Below are positions 23,401 to 31,609 of a stretch of DNA of 48,519 nt, one piece after another (position 1 is the first letter of the stretch; each line of letters opens with the position of its first letter). Location of the stretch: the IMG/VR virus record IMGVR_UViG_3300037882_002808, positions 1 through 48,519 of that record. One strand, 5' to 3'. Source of the stretch: a virus. A program made the translations under genes and the position numbers. The notes beneath the pieces are model-generated. The model searched no databases. It was not told where the DNA came from and was given only the letters and a program-made list of their open reading frames with translations.

Positions 23401-25878
23401 GATCAGATTCTCAAGTTTAAGGTGCTCGCCGACGAATCCGGAGCCTCGGAAGTTATTGCCAAGCTGGAAAAGAATCTAGTCCAATTGGAAAACTCAATCG
23501 AAGAGGGCGAATGGTCGAAGTTCAGAGAAGAGCTTTCCAAAGAACAGATCGAGAGAAGCGCCCAGGCTGTGAAGAGTCTCAACGATGTCTTTGAGTCAAC
23601 CTCGGCGACTCTGATCAAAAGCAGAGCGGACCTTAAAGCGTTCAAGGATGAGTCTTCCGATCGTGAGGCTGAACTAAACGCACAACTAGAGATCATCGAG
23701 CAGCGCAAAAACGAAGCTGTGTTTTTTGGTCAGAATGTTGCACTCGCAATAAGGCAAGCCGAGATCGCGGAAAGAAATGCCAGAGAAAACTATGAGGTAG
23801 TTACGGCTTTGCAGCTTGCGAAGGATATCAGGCAGGCCGATTTGAACGCGGCAAAAATGGCGGCAGATTTTGCAACAGAGCAGGCCAAGGCTAACGAAGC
23901 TGGGTTTGAAGCGGCACTTCAGCAAGGCATGTCTTTGGCTGAAATCCATCAACGCCAACTCCAGATTGAGCTCGACGGAATTGAGGCAAAGAGGGAGGCT
24001 CTGAGGCTTTCAGGCGCCCTTTCCTCTGAGGCCGAGTACCAACTCGATGTAGCCTCAAAATTGGCACAGCAGAAAAGCGCCCAAACGGCCCCCAGTGCAA
24101 TTCAAAACGTGGCCGGTGCGGTTACTGACGCCGTGGGCTCTGCCTCTCCTGTGGGTGGATTTATGGCCGCCGCCGAGGCTATCGTGGGGGCGATCCAAAA
24201 GCTGATCGATTTCATCCCAAACATTTTGAACGCCGTGACAAGGATTTTCACCTCTCTAGCGGATCTCCCGATTGCGATCATGAAGGCAATCCAAAATCTC
24301 ATTTCGGGGATTGGTAAGTTCATTTCCACGTTCATTCCCAATCTGATCCAGGCGATCCCTCAGATCATCAGCGATCTCTTGACTGCCGTCTTTGAGACGT
24401 TCCCCGCTCTAGTTCAGGATTTGGTGCAGTCACTCCCAAGCCTCATTGATGGGTTCTTAGAGAGAGTTCCTGATTTGATTTCGCGGTTCGTCGAAGGGCT
24501 CGTTAGCAGCTCCGACACAATCGCTCTAGGCCTGGTCGGGGGGATCATTCAAAATCTGCCGAAGTTCTTCAGCGCGTTCGTTATGTTCATGCCAAGGCTC
24601 TACATTGCACTGGCTCAGGGCGTGATCACTGGCATAATGAACGGATTGAAGAACCTTTGGAAAAATCTAACGGGACTCTTCTCTGGCGTGTTCCCTAGCC
24701 TCGGCAAAGGAATCGGGGCCGGGGTTGTTTCTGGCATTCAGGACAACCTGCAAAAGATTAGCGGCGCAACTGCGCAGTTGTTTCAGGTCGGCGAAGACTC
24801 CGAGGCCGCGCAAAAAGCTCAGGACACAGTGAAGGCGATTCAGGCTGAGGCCGCGAATATTGGCCGAACCATTTGGGAGAAATTCAAAGAATTGGTTCTT
24901 CAGTTCTGGGGATGGATCAAATCCATCGGGGGGGCCATCTGGGACGGCCTCGTAGCGTTGGCCAAAGGGCAGTGGGATTTTCTCCTGTCCATGGGGCGTG
25001 CGATCTGGGAGGGCCTCAAGAGCATGACGGCTGTTTCGTTGCAATTCGCCAAAGACATCGGAATCGCTATTTGGGACTCGCTCAAAGCGACCGCATTGCT
25101 CGGCTGGAATTTCATCAAGGATATTGGTTCCACGATCTGGGAGAGCTTCAAGCTTCTTTTTACAAACCCCGGCGAGGCTGTAAAGACTTTTGCAAAGGGC
25201 ATCTGGGACGCTTTTTCTGCTCTGCTCACTGGCGGGATGAAGATTTTCGAGAACCTTGGAGGAGGCCTCGGAAGAGCCGTGATGAACGCGGTCGGTGGCA
25301 TTTTTGACGGCGCTAAGAAGCTTTTCGATCTCGATATCGAGGGCTTGAAATCTGCTTTCTCAGGCATCGGCGATAGCTTGATGAGCCCGTTAAAGACAGT
25401 GATCGACGGGTTCAAAGGGTCAATCAACAAATTTATCGACATCCTGAATGGCCTGAAGATTCCAGAGGTGGGCTGGAGCATCAGTGCCGGTCGCCTTGGA
25501 TCATGGAGCGGAACGCTGTTCCCAGGGGTCGATTTGATCCCTGGCCCCAATATCCCGCGCTTTGCTCAGGGCGGTTTGGTTGAAGGCATAGGCTACGGTG
25601 ACACGGTTGATGCCAAGGTAGCGCCTGGAGAGTTTGTGATGCGCAGAGAGGCTGTCCGAGGCTACGGCGAGGATCTAATGCAGCGACTCAACAGCGGCAC
25701 GGCCAACATGCAGGGGAGCCAAAATCTCCACGTCGAAATCCGGGCTGTTACAATCCAAACGACCCAGGCAATGGATGGGGACTTTGTGAAAAACAAAGTG
25801 GTTCCCACACTCCGAGAGGAGATCCTGAAGGCTTCTCAGCGCGGGGAATTTGTCCTCGCAAAGAAAGGAATTCGATAA
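20467..25878 (+). CDS. Tape measure protein
   Basis: An 1803-residue protein that sets tail length. It has an N-terminal coiled-coil/Ala-rich part, several hydrophobic segments (about residues 340-365, 608-660, 685-725 and 770-795), long charged coiled coils (about 865-1180), and a Trp-rich helical section (about 1460-1570) with recurring IW(D/E)(G/S)L motifs. The C-terminal FAQGGLVEGIGYGDTVDAKV and APGEFVMR signature is typical of tape measures. At about 1.5 angstrom per residue the tail would be near 270 nm. The start at 20467 has GGGAG seven bases upstream. Confidence 0.95.
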   Translation: MAVKKENLTVEVVLDSKGAVKEFRHLNKEILSVGGGVDKMAGATRGGEKALGSYSASAKSATAATDQYYASVLQANEAGLVMQQTQGNIAQQNAGISSSFTALSSSISSVVDMYNLFTSPESLARISKMARVAALFADVKGFDKTADSLRRVSDQTLEFSVSGREAEMVIDAQINKYADLDRTLEGVKDGIDGLLLGTGLLAAVPFSGALATQTKAAVDLGSALYKTSGSFAASSKESAAFVANLGNFKTAGKEAVDFLASGFGRIRDVVPLVAKDMMTLGGQARNVGEIAKTVSKAGFLSMAEASLTAGTAFGALGAVLTSFDSTGAKVTGTILVIAAALTGAFGVAVNMALGFVGRLIESLGDKMISAMEQFEAKALKLQMVMQQFTFTVKGFNKVYGSEAVGSLKMWEQALEDTVETTTFARDETAKAIKLLVAEGKTLGLSVQDTTQLFEKSKDIAAATGNTLDDVINRLIAGLAGNSQAVLALGINTSETALNQLELVKATGKTVSALSDQDKIMARLQEVFVATKPIAGAAAAAVGTVAGAYAILEKRLNEVQAKLGEQGTFTTLYLTAFSKIAGAFLALPPSVIDAVGALQDFFGVVFKIGGVIIQYTLTIVALTTAYSLLTAAVAKYALIQAGLTSVFGFIGTALGVQTVQVTTLTAVWTNLGIVLRGSVLVAFQYIGTALLAFAKGIGAALIAIAPLALKIGAIVVAIVALIEGFKVLEEETGIFREIGQSIASAFSAIGVAVLGTSVKVDSSLGLMTKAVRVLTAVGAGAAAFIASSILLVNESILRLFQLVTSFSDTLSGFFGNAADWAAEKINKLSMVAAKSGVVIASLGTQSAFASDEFNKSAKESEAYKITLEALAKASANLADKQRELAVAQASGNTEAAMLLEKQILGLQVAASKEGEEREKLVTQFIQAQVGIQKAFSDGVKAADKQALEARKQMLSGLNDESSVKELIKVRKELEGRDIRDQILKFKVLADESGASEVIAKLEKNLVQLENSIEEGEWSKFREELSKEQIERSAQAVKSLNDVFESTSATLIKSRADLKAFKDESSDREAELNAQLEIIEQRKNEAVFFGQNVALAIRQAEIAERNARENYEVVTALQLAKDIRQADLNAAKMAADFATEQAKANEAGFEAALQQGMSLAEIHQRQLQIELDGIEAKREALRLSGALSSEAEYQLDVASKLAQQKSAQTAPSAIQNVAGAVTDAVGSASPVGGFMAAAEAIVGAIQKLIDFIPNILNAVTRIFTSLADLPIAIMKAIQNLISGIGKFISTFIPNLIQAIPQIISDLLTAVFETFPALVQDLVQSLPSLIDGFLERVPDLISRFVEGLVSSSDTIALGLVGGIIQNLPKFFSAFVMFMPRLYIALAQGVITGIMNGLKNLWKNLTGLFSGVFPSLGKGIGAGVVSGIQDNLQKISGATAQLFQVGEDSEAAQKAQDTVKAIQAEAANIGRTIWEKFKELVLQFWGWIKSIGGAIWDGLVALAKGQWDFLLSMGRAIWEGLKSMTAVSLQFAKDIGIAIWDSLKATALLGWNFIKDIGSTIWESFKLLFTNPGEAVKTFAKGIWDAFSALLTGGMKIFENLGGGLGRAVMNAVGGIFDGAKKLFDLDIEGLKSAFSGIGDSLMSPLKTVIDGFKGSINKFIDILNGLKIPEVGWSISAGRLGSWSGTLFPGVDLIPGPNIPRFAQGGLVEGIGYGDTVDAKVAPGEFVMRREAVRGYGEDLMQRLNSGTANMQGSQNLHVEIRAVTIQTTQAMDGDFVKNKVVPTLREEILKASQRGEFVLAKKGIR

Positions 25879-27360
25879 ATGGCAGTGACAGAGTTTGGAT
25901 ATCTTGAAGAGCCATACCTAACCACGCCGTATCTGTCTGGCACGGTCGAAGACGCTGGGGCTTTACAATGGCAGTCGGTTGTTACCCGAGAAAACATTCG
26001 AGGGGTGCAGTGGTTCGGAATCACAGAGGGCGACAGCACTACTGGCGTGCAGTCAAAGCTAGAAATCGAGGCGCAGCAAGAGCGGGGCTCTCAGTGGCAG
26101 AGTGTTGTTACCAAAAATACTGACAGAGGTCTGCAATGGCGTTCTGTGGTCACTATGGACGCTCCCAGAGGGGCTCAGTGGCAGTACAGAAGAAACGATC
26201 AAGATCGCCAATACGGCTTTGAATGGCGGCACAGTAAAGACCTCGCGCTCTTTGGGTGCGGTGGTTACTTAGAAGCCGCTTACCTCACAGAGCCCTATTT
26301 GGTGGCCGAAGTCTGCGGCACTGTTGGTTTGCAATTCCTTTCAAGACAAACAAGGGACGCCACGAGAGGGTTTCAGTGGCGCTCACTTGTCACCAAAGAT
26401 CAAGCCAGCGGGATTCAGTGGCGTTCACAGGTCACAAAGGACACGTCAAGAGCGATCGCTTGGGAGGTCGTCAACGCAGAGAACTACGGCGTGCAGTGGC
26501 GCGTTACGATTTACAACACGAGCAATCTGCGAATTCTCTGCGACTTCCCGAGCCGTGGAACGAGCTCTTTGGGCGGAAACAACGCTTGGGGCTTTCCAGT
26601 GGGCACGGGCCAAAACTGGCAAGCGAGCTCGACGGCGGCCAGTTCTTCAAACTCATTCGCAAGCAGGAATCTTAACACTGATATTGTGGAGCAAGTATGG
26701 AGAGGAAACACAAACACAGAAGTCTTGATTTGTGACACAGAGCTTTCTCAAGGCGTTTTCTTGGACACCCTTGCAATCCTGAATCACAGTTTCACCAAAG
26801 GCGCCCTTGTTTCTTTGCAAGGATCAAACACTTCGGATTTTACATCTTCAAATGGTCCAGTGATCTCTGTTCCTGTTGAGCTTGTGAACATGTATTACAT
26901 CGCCCCTTCTTTGCCTTTGGAATCTTACCGTTATTGGAGAATAGCGATCACAGACTCGGCAAACTCAAAGCCATTGCAGATAGGGACTATCGTTTTTGGG
27001 CCTTCAATCATCCTTTCTGATGAGTGCTTTGTGGACGAAGTGCAGTTTGGTCAAAAGCATTTCGTGGACAAGATTTTTACAGAGGGACACACCAACGTCT
27101 CGAATGACAGAGGAAAGAAGAAGTACGTCAAGCTGACTTTCAAATCTCTCAATTTCAACCGGGGCAACTGGCAGAACCTTGCAAACGTGTTCGAGTACGC
27201 AGGCGTTTCTTTGAAGTGCCTTTACATTCCAGTCCCAAAACAAGCTTCTCGCTTCTCGGTCTTCGGAAAGCTCGCAGAGATCCCTGAAGAGACGCACAAC
27301 TACAAGACGGACGAAAATGACCTTGTGAGTTTTGGTTTAACGGTGGACGAAAGCCTATGA
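25879..27360 (+). CDS. Distal tail protein with QWRSVVTKD repeats
   Basis: A 493-residue protein starting immediately after the tape measure stop, where distal tail (Dit-type) proteins lie. The first ~215 residues hold about eight copies of a short motif of the form RGxQWxSxVTxD (e.g. RGLQWRSVVTMD, RGFQWRSLVTKD, SGIQWRSQVTKD). The C-terminal ~280 residues are beta-rich, with a probable jelly-roll (ILNHSFTKGALVSLQGS, SYRYWRIAITDSAN). The repeats may form a solenoid or collar. It overlaps the next gene by four bases. Confidence 0.65.
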   Translation: MAVTEFGYLEEPYLTTPYLSGTVEDAGALQWQSVVTRENIRGVQWFGITEGDSTTGVQSKLEIEAQQERGSQWQSVVTKNTDRGLQWRSVVTMDAPRGAQWQYRRNDQDRQYGFEWRHSKDLALFGCGGYLEAAYLTEPYLVAEVCGTVGLQFLSRQTRDATRGFQWRSLVTKDQASGIQWRSQVTKDTSRAIAWEVVNAENYGVQWRVTIYNTSNLRILCDFPSRGTSSLGGNNAWGFPVGTGQNWQASSTAASSSNSFASRNLNTDIVEQVWRGNTNTEVLICDTELSQGVFLDTLAILNHSFTKGALVSLQGSNTSDFTSSNGPVISVPVELVNMYYIAPSLPLESYRYWRIAITDSANSKPLQIGTIVFGPSIILSDECFVDEVQFGQKHFVDKIFTEGHTNVSNDRGKKKYVKLTFKSLNFNRGNWQNLANVFEYAGVSLKCLYIPVPKQASRFSVFGKLAEIPEETHNYKTDENDLVSFGLTVDESL

Positions 27361-29309
27361 GCAGTGCAAACAGAAAGCCCTACGAAACCGCCACAACTCT
27401 TGATCAGACTACGCTTGATGCGGCATCTGACAACCTTGTGAATCAGCTAGAAACAATCGTTGAAATTTCGGCTCCAGACGGGAGCGTGATCAGAGGGTCA
27501 GACCGTAACAAATACGTTGGAGAGCATTTCTATGAGGCTCTGACAAACTTCCCAGTATTTGGCCGCACGATCGGAGACTGGCTAGGCGCCGGGATCGTGT
27601 TCTCAGAAATTGAGCTTGAGTTCTCAAACGCAGACGGTCGATACAACAGATTCTTGCCTCAAGGTGCCAACTTTGCGGGATGGGTCGGGCGCTCGGTTCT
27701 GGTCAAGGTTGGGCTCCGAGAAGTTGCAGCCTCTTACAGAACGATTTTTAAGGGCGAGGTGTCCTCTGAGGCGGGCTTTGGTCGCACAACCAAGAGCATT
27801 AAGATCAAAGCTCGTGACTCTCTCGATCGTTTGGCTGACTCAATCCCAACGCTCGTTTTTTCTGACGTTAGCCACCCCGACGCCACAGAGGAGCTTTGGG
27901 GGAAACACGTTCCTGTGGTCTATGGAGATTGGACAACCAACATTTCCCCAGGCGGCGCTAGTGTGCCTGGCCTTGTTACCAATGGCCGAGACATTTTCGT
28001 GAACGGTGAAGAAATCCAAGTTACGATCGGGGTTTCTTCTCCGGCCGTGTGCGTTAACCAAAACCACAGGCTGAAGAATGGGCAGAAAATTGAGCTCGCC
28101 ACTTCTGGGACTTTGCCAGCGGGGCTTTTTCCTGGGGATTTCTTTGTGCGCAACGTCACGGCAAACACTTTCAACCTGAGTGTGACGGCTGGCGGGGCCC
28201 TCTCGAATGCCACAGCGGCGGGCTCTGGAAACCACAACGTAAAAAAATCTGCGCTTGAGCCATTTAGCAACGTCAAATGCACAGTTTCGGTTAACGATCT
28301 GTCCGTTTTCGACACTGCAAACGTGTTCCTTTTTCGGGAAAACAACTTCTTCCGTATCCCTCAAGCCCTGATCGTCAACATTGGCTCTGGCAATCGGATC
28401 TTCGAGGTCCAGCAAAACAGCCCAAGCTTTCAAATCGAGGCTCAGAACTGGAACTACAAGACGGGTGACCTGATCTTTGTCCGCTGCAAGGGAAAACCGC
28501 TCTCTGGGTTTGAGGAGAATGCTGCTTGGATCGCTAGAGATCTGCTCCTGACTTTTGGGGGCTTGGCCTCTGGGGATTTTTCCTCTGCCTGGGCGACCTA
28601 TCGGAGCAAATCAAGCCCCGCAGAGAGTGCCGTTTCTAGCCTCAAGGCGCGTGTTTGGCTCCAAGAAGCAACGCCACTCATGGACTACGTGATCTCTTTG
28701 CTTGAGCAGGTTCGTTTGGAGGTTTTCGTAAACAAGGATCTGGCGGTGGATCTCAGGAGCTTGCACCTCGACGAAGCATTCTCGGATGCGCTTTCGATCC
28801 GAAACTGGGACGTGGCAAAGGACAGCTTCCAGCCTGCTCTTGACTCGAGAAACTATTTCAACCGGGTGCGAGCGGCGTTTGGGTATTTACCGAACCTTCA
28901 AACACAGGCTTTTATCACGCCCTACTTTCGTAACGGGGATGCGATCACACAAGCGGGCCGCACCACCACTAAGCTTTTGCAGTTTCCAAATCTGCATCTT
29001 CAGGCTGACGTGGTTTTGCAGACCAAAGAGATCCTCAAGCTGGCCTCTGCTTACCGGGAGGTGATCTCTGTTGACCTCACAACCCGAGCCTTTCTTCTTG
29101 ACGTGGGCGACTTCGTTCGGGTCAACGTCACAATTGGATCTAGTCAGTTCGAGAACGTGCCCGCTCAGGTTCGGCAAATAAGCTACGATTCTGCAGGACC
29201 AAGGATCAAAGCTACGCTCTGGTCCTTCCAAATGATTCCGCGCCAAGGATGGGCGCCAAGTTTTCCAGGGATAGTAGGGGGCCAAACGGCCACCATTACA
29301 CAGGAGTAA
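27357..29309 (+). CDS. Tail hub / baseplate-like protein
   Basis: A 650-residue protein following the distal tail gene with an ATGA overlap. The N-terminal part (FSEIELEFSNADGRYNRFLP, FKGEVSS, KIKARDSLDRL) resembles the first domain of siphovirus hub proteins. Residues about 230-290 look like an inserted beta domain (INSF-like: VNQNHRLKNGQKI, FVRNVTANTFNLSV). The C-terminal half (LMDYVISLLEQVRLEVFVNK, VDLTTRAFLLDVGDFVRVN) matches the later hub domains. It probably forms the trimeric tip receiving the tape measure end. No enzymatic motif is seen. Confidence 0.65.
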   Translation: MSSANRKPYETATTLDQTTLDAASDNLVNQLETIVEISAPDGSVIRGSDRNKYVGEHFYEALTNFPVFGRTIGDWLGAGIVFSEIELEFSNADGRYNRFLPQGANFAGWVGRSVLVKVGLREVAASYRTIFKGEVSSEAGFGRTTKSIKIKARDSLDRLADSIPTLVFSDVSHPDATEELWGKHVPVVYGDWTTNISPGGASVPGLVTNGRDIFVNGEEIQVTIGVSSPAVCVNQNHRLKNGQKIELATSGTLPAGLFPGDFFVRNVTANTFNLSVTAGGALSNATAAGSGNHNVKKSALEPFSNVKCTVSVNDLSVFDTANVFLFRENNFFRIPQALIVNIGSGNRIFEVQQNSPSFQIEAQNWNYKTGDLIFVRCKGKPLSGFEENAAWIARDLLLTFGGLASGDFSSAWATYRSKSSPAESAVSSLKARVWLQEATPLMDYVISLLEQVRLEVFVNKDLAVDLRSLHLDEAFSDALSIRNWDVAKDSFQPALDSRNYFNRVRAAFGYLPNLQTQAFITPYFRNGDAITQAGRTTTKLLQFPNLHLQADVVLQTKEILKLASAYREVISVDLTTRAFLLDVGDFVRVNVTIGSSQFENVPAQVRQISYDSAGPRIKATLWSFQMIPRQGWAPSFPGIVGGQTATITQE

Positions 29310-29314
29310 ACGGT

Positions 29315-29995
29315 ATGGCTGTAGTTTTGTTTGTTTCCGAGACTCTCGCGGCGGCTGCTAATGCGAGCGACACCCTCCAAGGCGGGGGCACTGGCGTTGA
29401 TCTAGGCCAAGTTCAAAATGGATTGTTTGCCCCCATTGTCGATCAGTCCACAAACAACGGTGCTCAGATCCTTTGGATCCGTCATGACTCTGTTGTGGAT
29501 CCGATCACGAACCTCAAAGTTTACCTCTCCCAGTACACGGCGACCGGGTTTACTTACGGCGGGAACAAGACGCCAGCTACAGACTTCTCTGAGACTCTGG
29601 CAGAGGGCGCAGCAAGCGCAGTGGATGCAGCAGCAAAAAACAACAGTTCGGGCGGCGCTGGCGGGCTTTGGATGGACCAAAAATGGGATGTTACCCAAAC
29701 TAACCAATTTGATATCTCAACACGATCGGCTGAGGTCAAAATCTTTGGGCGAGCTGGTCAAGGCCAGGACGCTGCTACTGCTTTCACACTCGATGCCGCC
29801 GCAATGCTGCACACCCCAGACAACGCAGCGGAGAATGACGCCTCTGCTCCCGTCGCTGGCTCCATTGGGATCTCGACAGACACCGTTTTAGGGAACAGAG
29901 CAAAGCTCCGATTCCGCATCTACCTTCGATCCGCCTTCCCTGATGGTGGCTATGTTCAAGTCGGCAAGACTTACCGCTACAGCTTCACGGCCTAA
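29315..29995 (+). CDS. Hypothetical tail tip protein
   Basis: A 226-residue protein; ATG 29315 has AGGAG eight bases upstream. It is Ala/Gly-rich with beta character and no recognised family. It contains GGAGGLWMDQKWDV and a C-terminal YVQVGKTYRYSFTA. It follows the hub gene, so it is probably a tip or fibre-adaptor component. Confidence 0.55.
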   Translation: MAVVLFVSETLAAAANASDTLQGGGTGVDLGQVQNGLFAPIVDQSTNNGAQILWIRHDSVVDPITNLKVYLSQYTATGFTYGGNKTPATDFSETLAEGAASAVDAAAKNNSSGGAGGLWMDQKWDVTQTNQFDISTRSAEVKIFGRAGQGQDAATAFTLDAAAMLHTPDNAAENDASAPVAGSIGISTDTVLGNRAKLRFRIYLRSAFPDGGYVQVGKTYRYSFTA

Positions 29996-30004
29996 GGAGA
30001 CGCC

Positions 30005-30430
30005 ATGCAGTCTCTTGAAGTTCTCAGAGATAATCTCGGCCCCAGTCTCTACCGCTTGCGGTGGTTTCTTGAGTTTGCAAAAAAGCCTTCCGTGCGTGGG
30101 GCTTTTGACGCCTCGAATCCAGAGGCCTGGTCGGTAAACAAAGAGGGCCTTTTGTATGCGGGAATTGAAGCAAAGGACAACGCAACGGGCGCGATCTTTA
30201 GAATCCTGCACTGTGCGGGTCCAGACTTTTTTAATTTCCAGTGGGTTCAGGAAACGGACACACTGAAGAATCCGACCAACGGAAAGATCACAAATGGCCG
30301 GGCTCGTTTAGTTGGCCTCTCGCTGACTGACAGGGATGAGGTTGTGACTGTTTTTGCTGATGGCCGAATTTTCAAAGAACCCAGACAAAAAGACTTTAAG
30401 GAAAACATTTTCAAAGCAGGAAAGGAGTAA
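30005..30430 (+). CDS. Hypothetical tail-associated protein
   Basis: A 141-residue protein, ATG 30005 with AAGGAG upstream. It combines a helical N-terminus (LEVLRDNLGPSLYRLRWFLE) with a beta section (KITNGRARLVGLSLTDRDEV). It is unrecognised. It lies between two tail tip genes in a tightly spaced series, so structural or assembly roles are likely. Confidence 0.55.
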   Translation: MQSLEVLRDNLGPSLYRLRWFLEFAKKPSVRGAFDASNPEAWSVNKEGLLYAGIEAKDNATGAIFRILHCAGPDFFNFQWVQETDTLKNPTNGKITNGRARLVGLSLTDRDEVVTVFADGRIFKEPRQKDFKENIFKAGKE

Positions 30431-30436
30431 CGCGGA

Positions 30437-31606
30437 ATGGCTGTACTCGGTAAGCATCAAATCACATGGCCGAATCTTGGCACGGCAGGAGGTCTGGCGC
30501 TGGAAAGCGCCGTGCATTCCGCTGTTGCCTACATTGGTAACAACTTGAACAGCCGTTGGTCTGGCTCGCAGACTTTGGCAAATGGCGATTCGTTGTCTTT
30601 CTCGCACAGGTTTGACACAGCTTTAGCGAACCTAGCGATCCAGTTTTATCAGGCCAACGCACCGATCACGCAAGCGACTCAGACCGCCAGATTCACAGTC
30701 ACTCAGTCAGATCTGAACACCATTTCCGTGCAAAACACTTCGGGCGTTTCGCAGACGTTTGAATTCTATTTGCAGCCCCGAAGGCTGATCCGCTCCATGG
30801 AATTGGAAGCCGATCAAACGATCGCGGGAAATCTGATTGTGGCGGGAAATCTTGAGGTGCAAGGCACCCAAGTGATTCTGAACACGAATACGCTTGAGGT
30901 GGAAGATCCAAGCATTGTCCTAAACAACGGCGGCACAAACGGAAGCGCGGAAGGTGCAGGCCTCGAAGTCGAGGGAACGGGCAACGCGATCTTGGCCACG
31001 CTGAAATATGAGGCGGCCCTCGCTTCAAGATTCAAGATTGGCGCAAACGGCGCAGAAAAGCAGATCGTTACAGTCTCCGACGTTCAGACTTTGACCCTCA
31101 AGGATATCGACGGGGGCACTGCTACCAACACTTCAAGAATCACTCTTCCGAAGGCCTCAAAGACAGCTCTAGACGCTCTAACTCGAAAGCAAGCCACCTT
31201 GCTATACGCAAGTGATCAGGACGTGCTCTACGTTGACAATGGTACGTCTCTTTTGCCTGTTGGCGGTAACTGGACGGTCCAGACTGCGCAGAGCATCGCA
31301 GCGGCGGGCGCGATCTCGATCTCTCTCACGACAGGTCTGCAAGCGATCCCTGTGTCAGGCAATGGTGGGCCTCAGATTGCAAGCTCGACGCCCTTTGGGG
31401 CCACAGCGCCAGCGAACGGAACCGTACTGAGATTATTTGGGACTAACAACACCAACACGCTCGAGATCCAAACAAACAATGCAGCCAAGGGCGCTATTCT
31501 CAACGGCGAGCGCATTCTTGGAAACGGCTCTGTTTTGGAACTACAATATCTTGCTCTCACTGATAGATGGCACGAAACATTCTTTAACAACATTTCGGGG
31601 GTTTGA
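30437..31606 (+). CDS. Tail fibre-like protein
   Basis: A 389-residue protein. Residues about 130-160 carry the fibre motif NLIVAGNLEVQGTQVILNTN followed by TLEVEDPSIVLNNGG, which is widespread in phage fibre and baseplate proteins. The N-terminal ~110 residues are beta-rich and may anchor to the tail tip. The C-terminus (ERILGNGSVLELQYLALTDR, then WHETFFNN) is a compact beta tip. It is probably a side or central fibre. Confidence 0.7.
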   Translation: MAVLGKHQITWPNLGTAGGLALESAVHSAVAYIGNNLNSRWSGSQTLANGDSLSFSHRFDTALANLAIQFYQANAPITQATQTARFTVTQSDLNTISVQNTSGVSQTFEFYLQPRRLIRSMELEADQTIAGNLIVAGNLEVQGTQVILNTNTLEVEDPSIVLNNGGTNGSAEGAGLEVEGTGNAILATLKYEAALASRFKIGANGAEKQIVTVSDVQTLTLKDIDGGTATNTSRITLPKASKTALDALTRKQATLLYASDQDVLYVDNGTSLLPVGGNWTVQTAQSIAAAGAISISLTTGLQAIPVSGNGGPQIASSTPFGATAPANGTVLRLFGTNNTNTLEIQTNNAAKGAILNGERILGNGSVLELQYLALTDRWHETFFNNISGV

Positions 31607-31609
31607 TTT

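Noticed and set aside
23403-24100. Minus-strand ORFs opposite the tape measure
   Set aside because: Long open frames opposite Ala/Glu/Lys-rich coiled coils are expected by chance; no motifs are seen.
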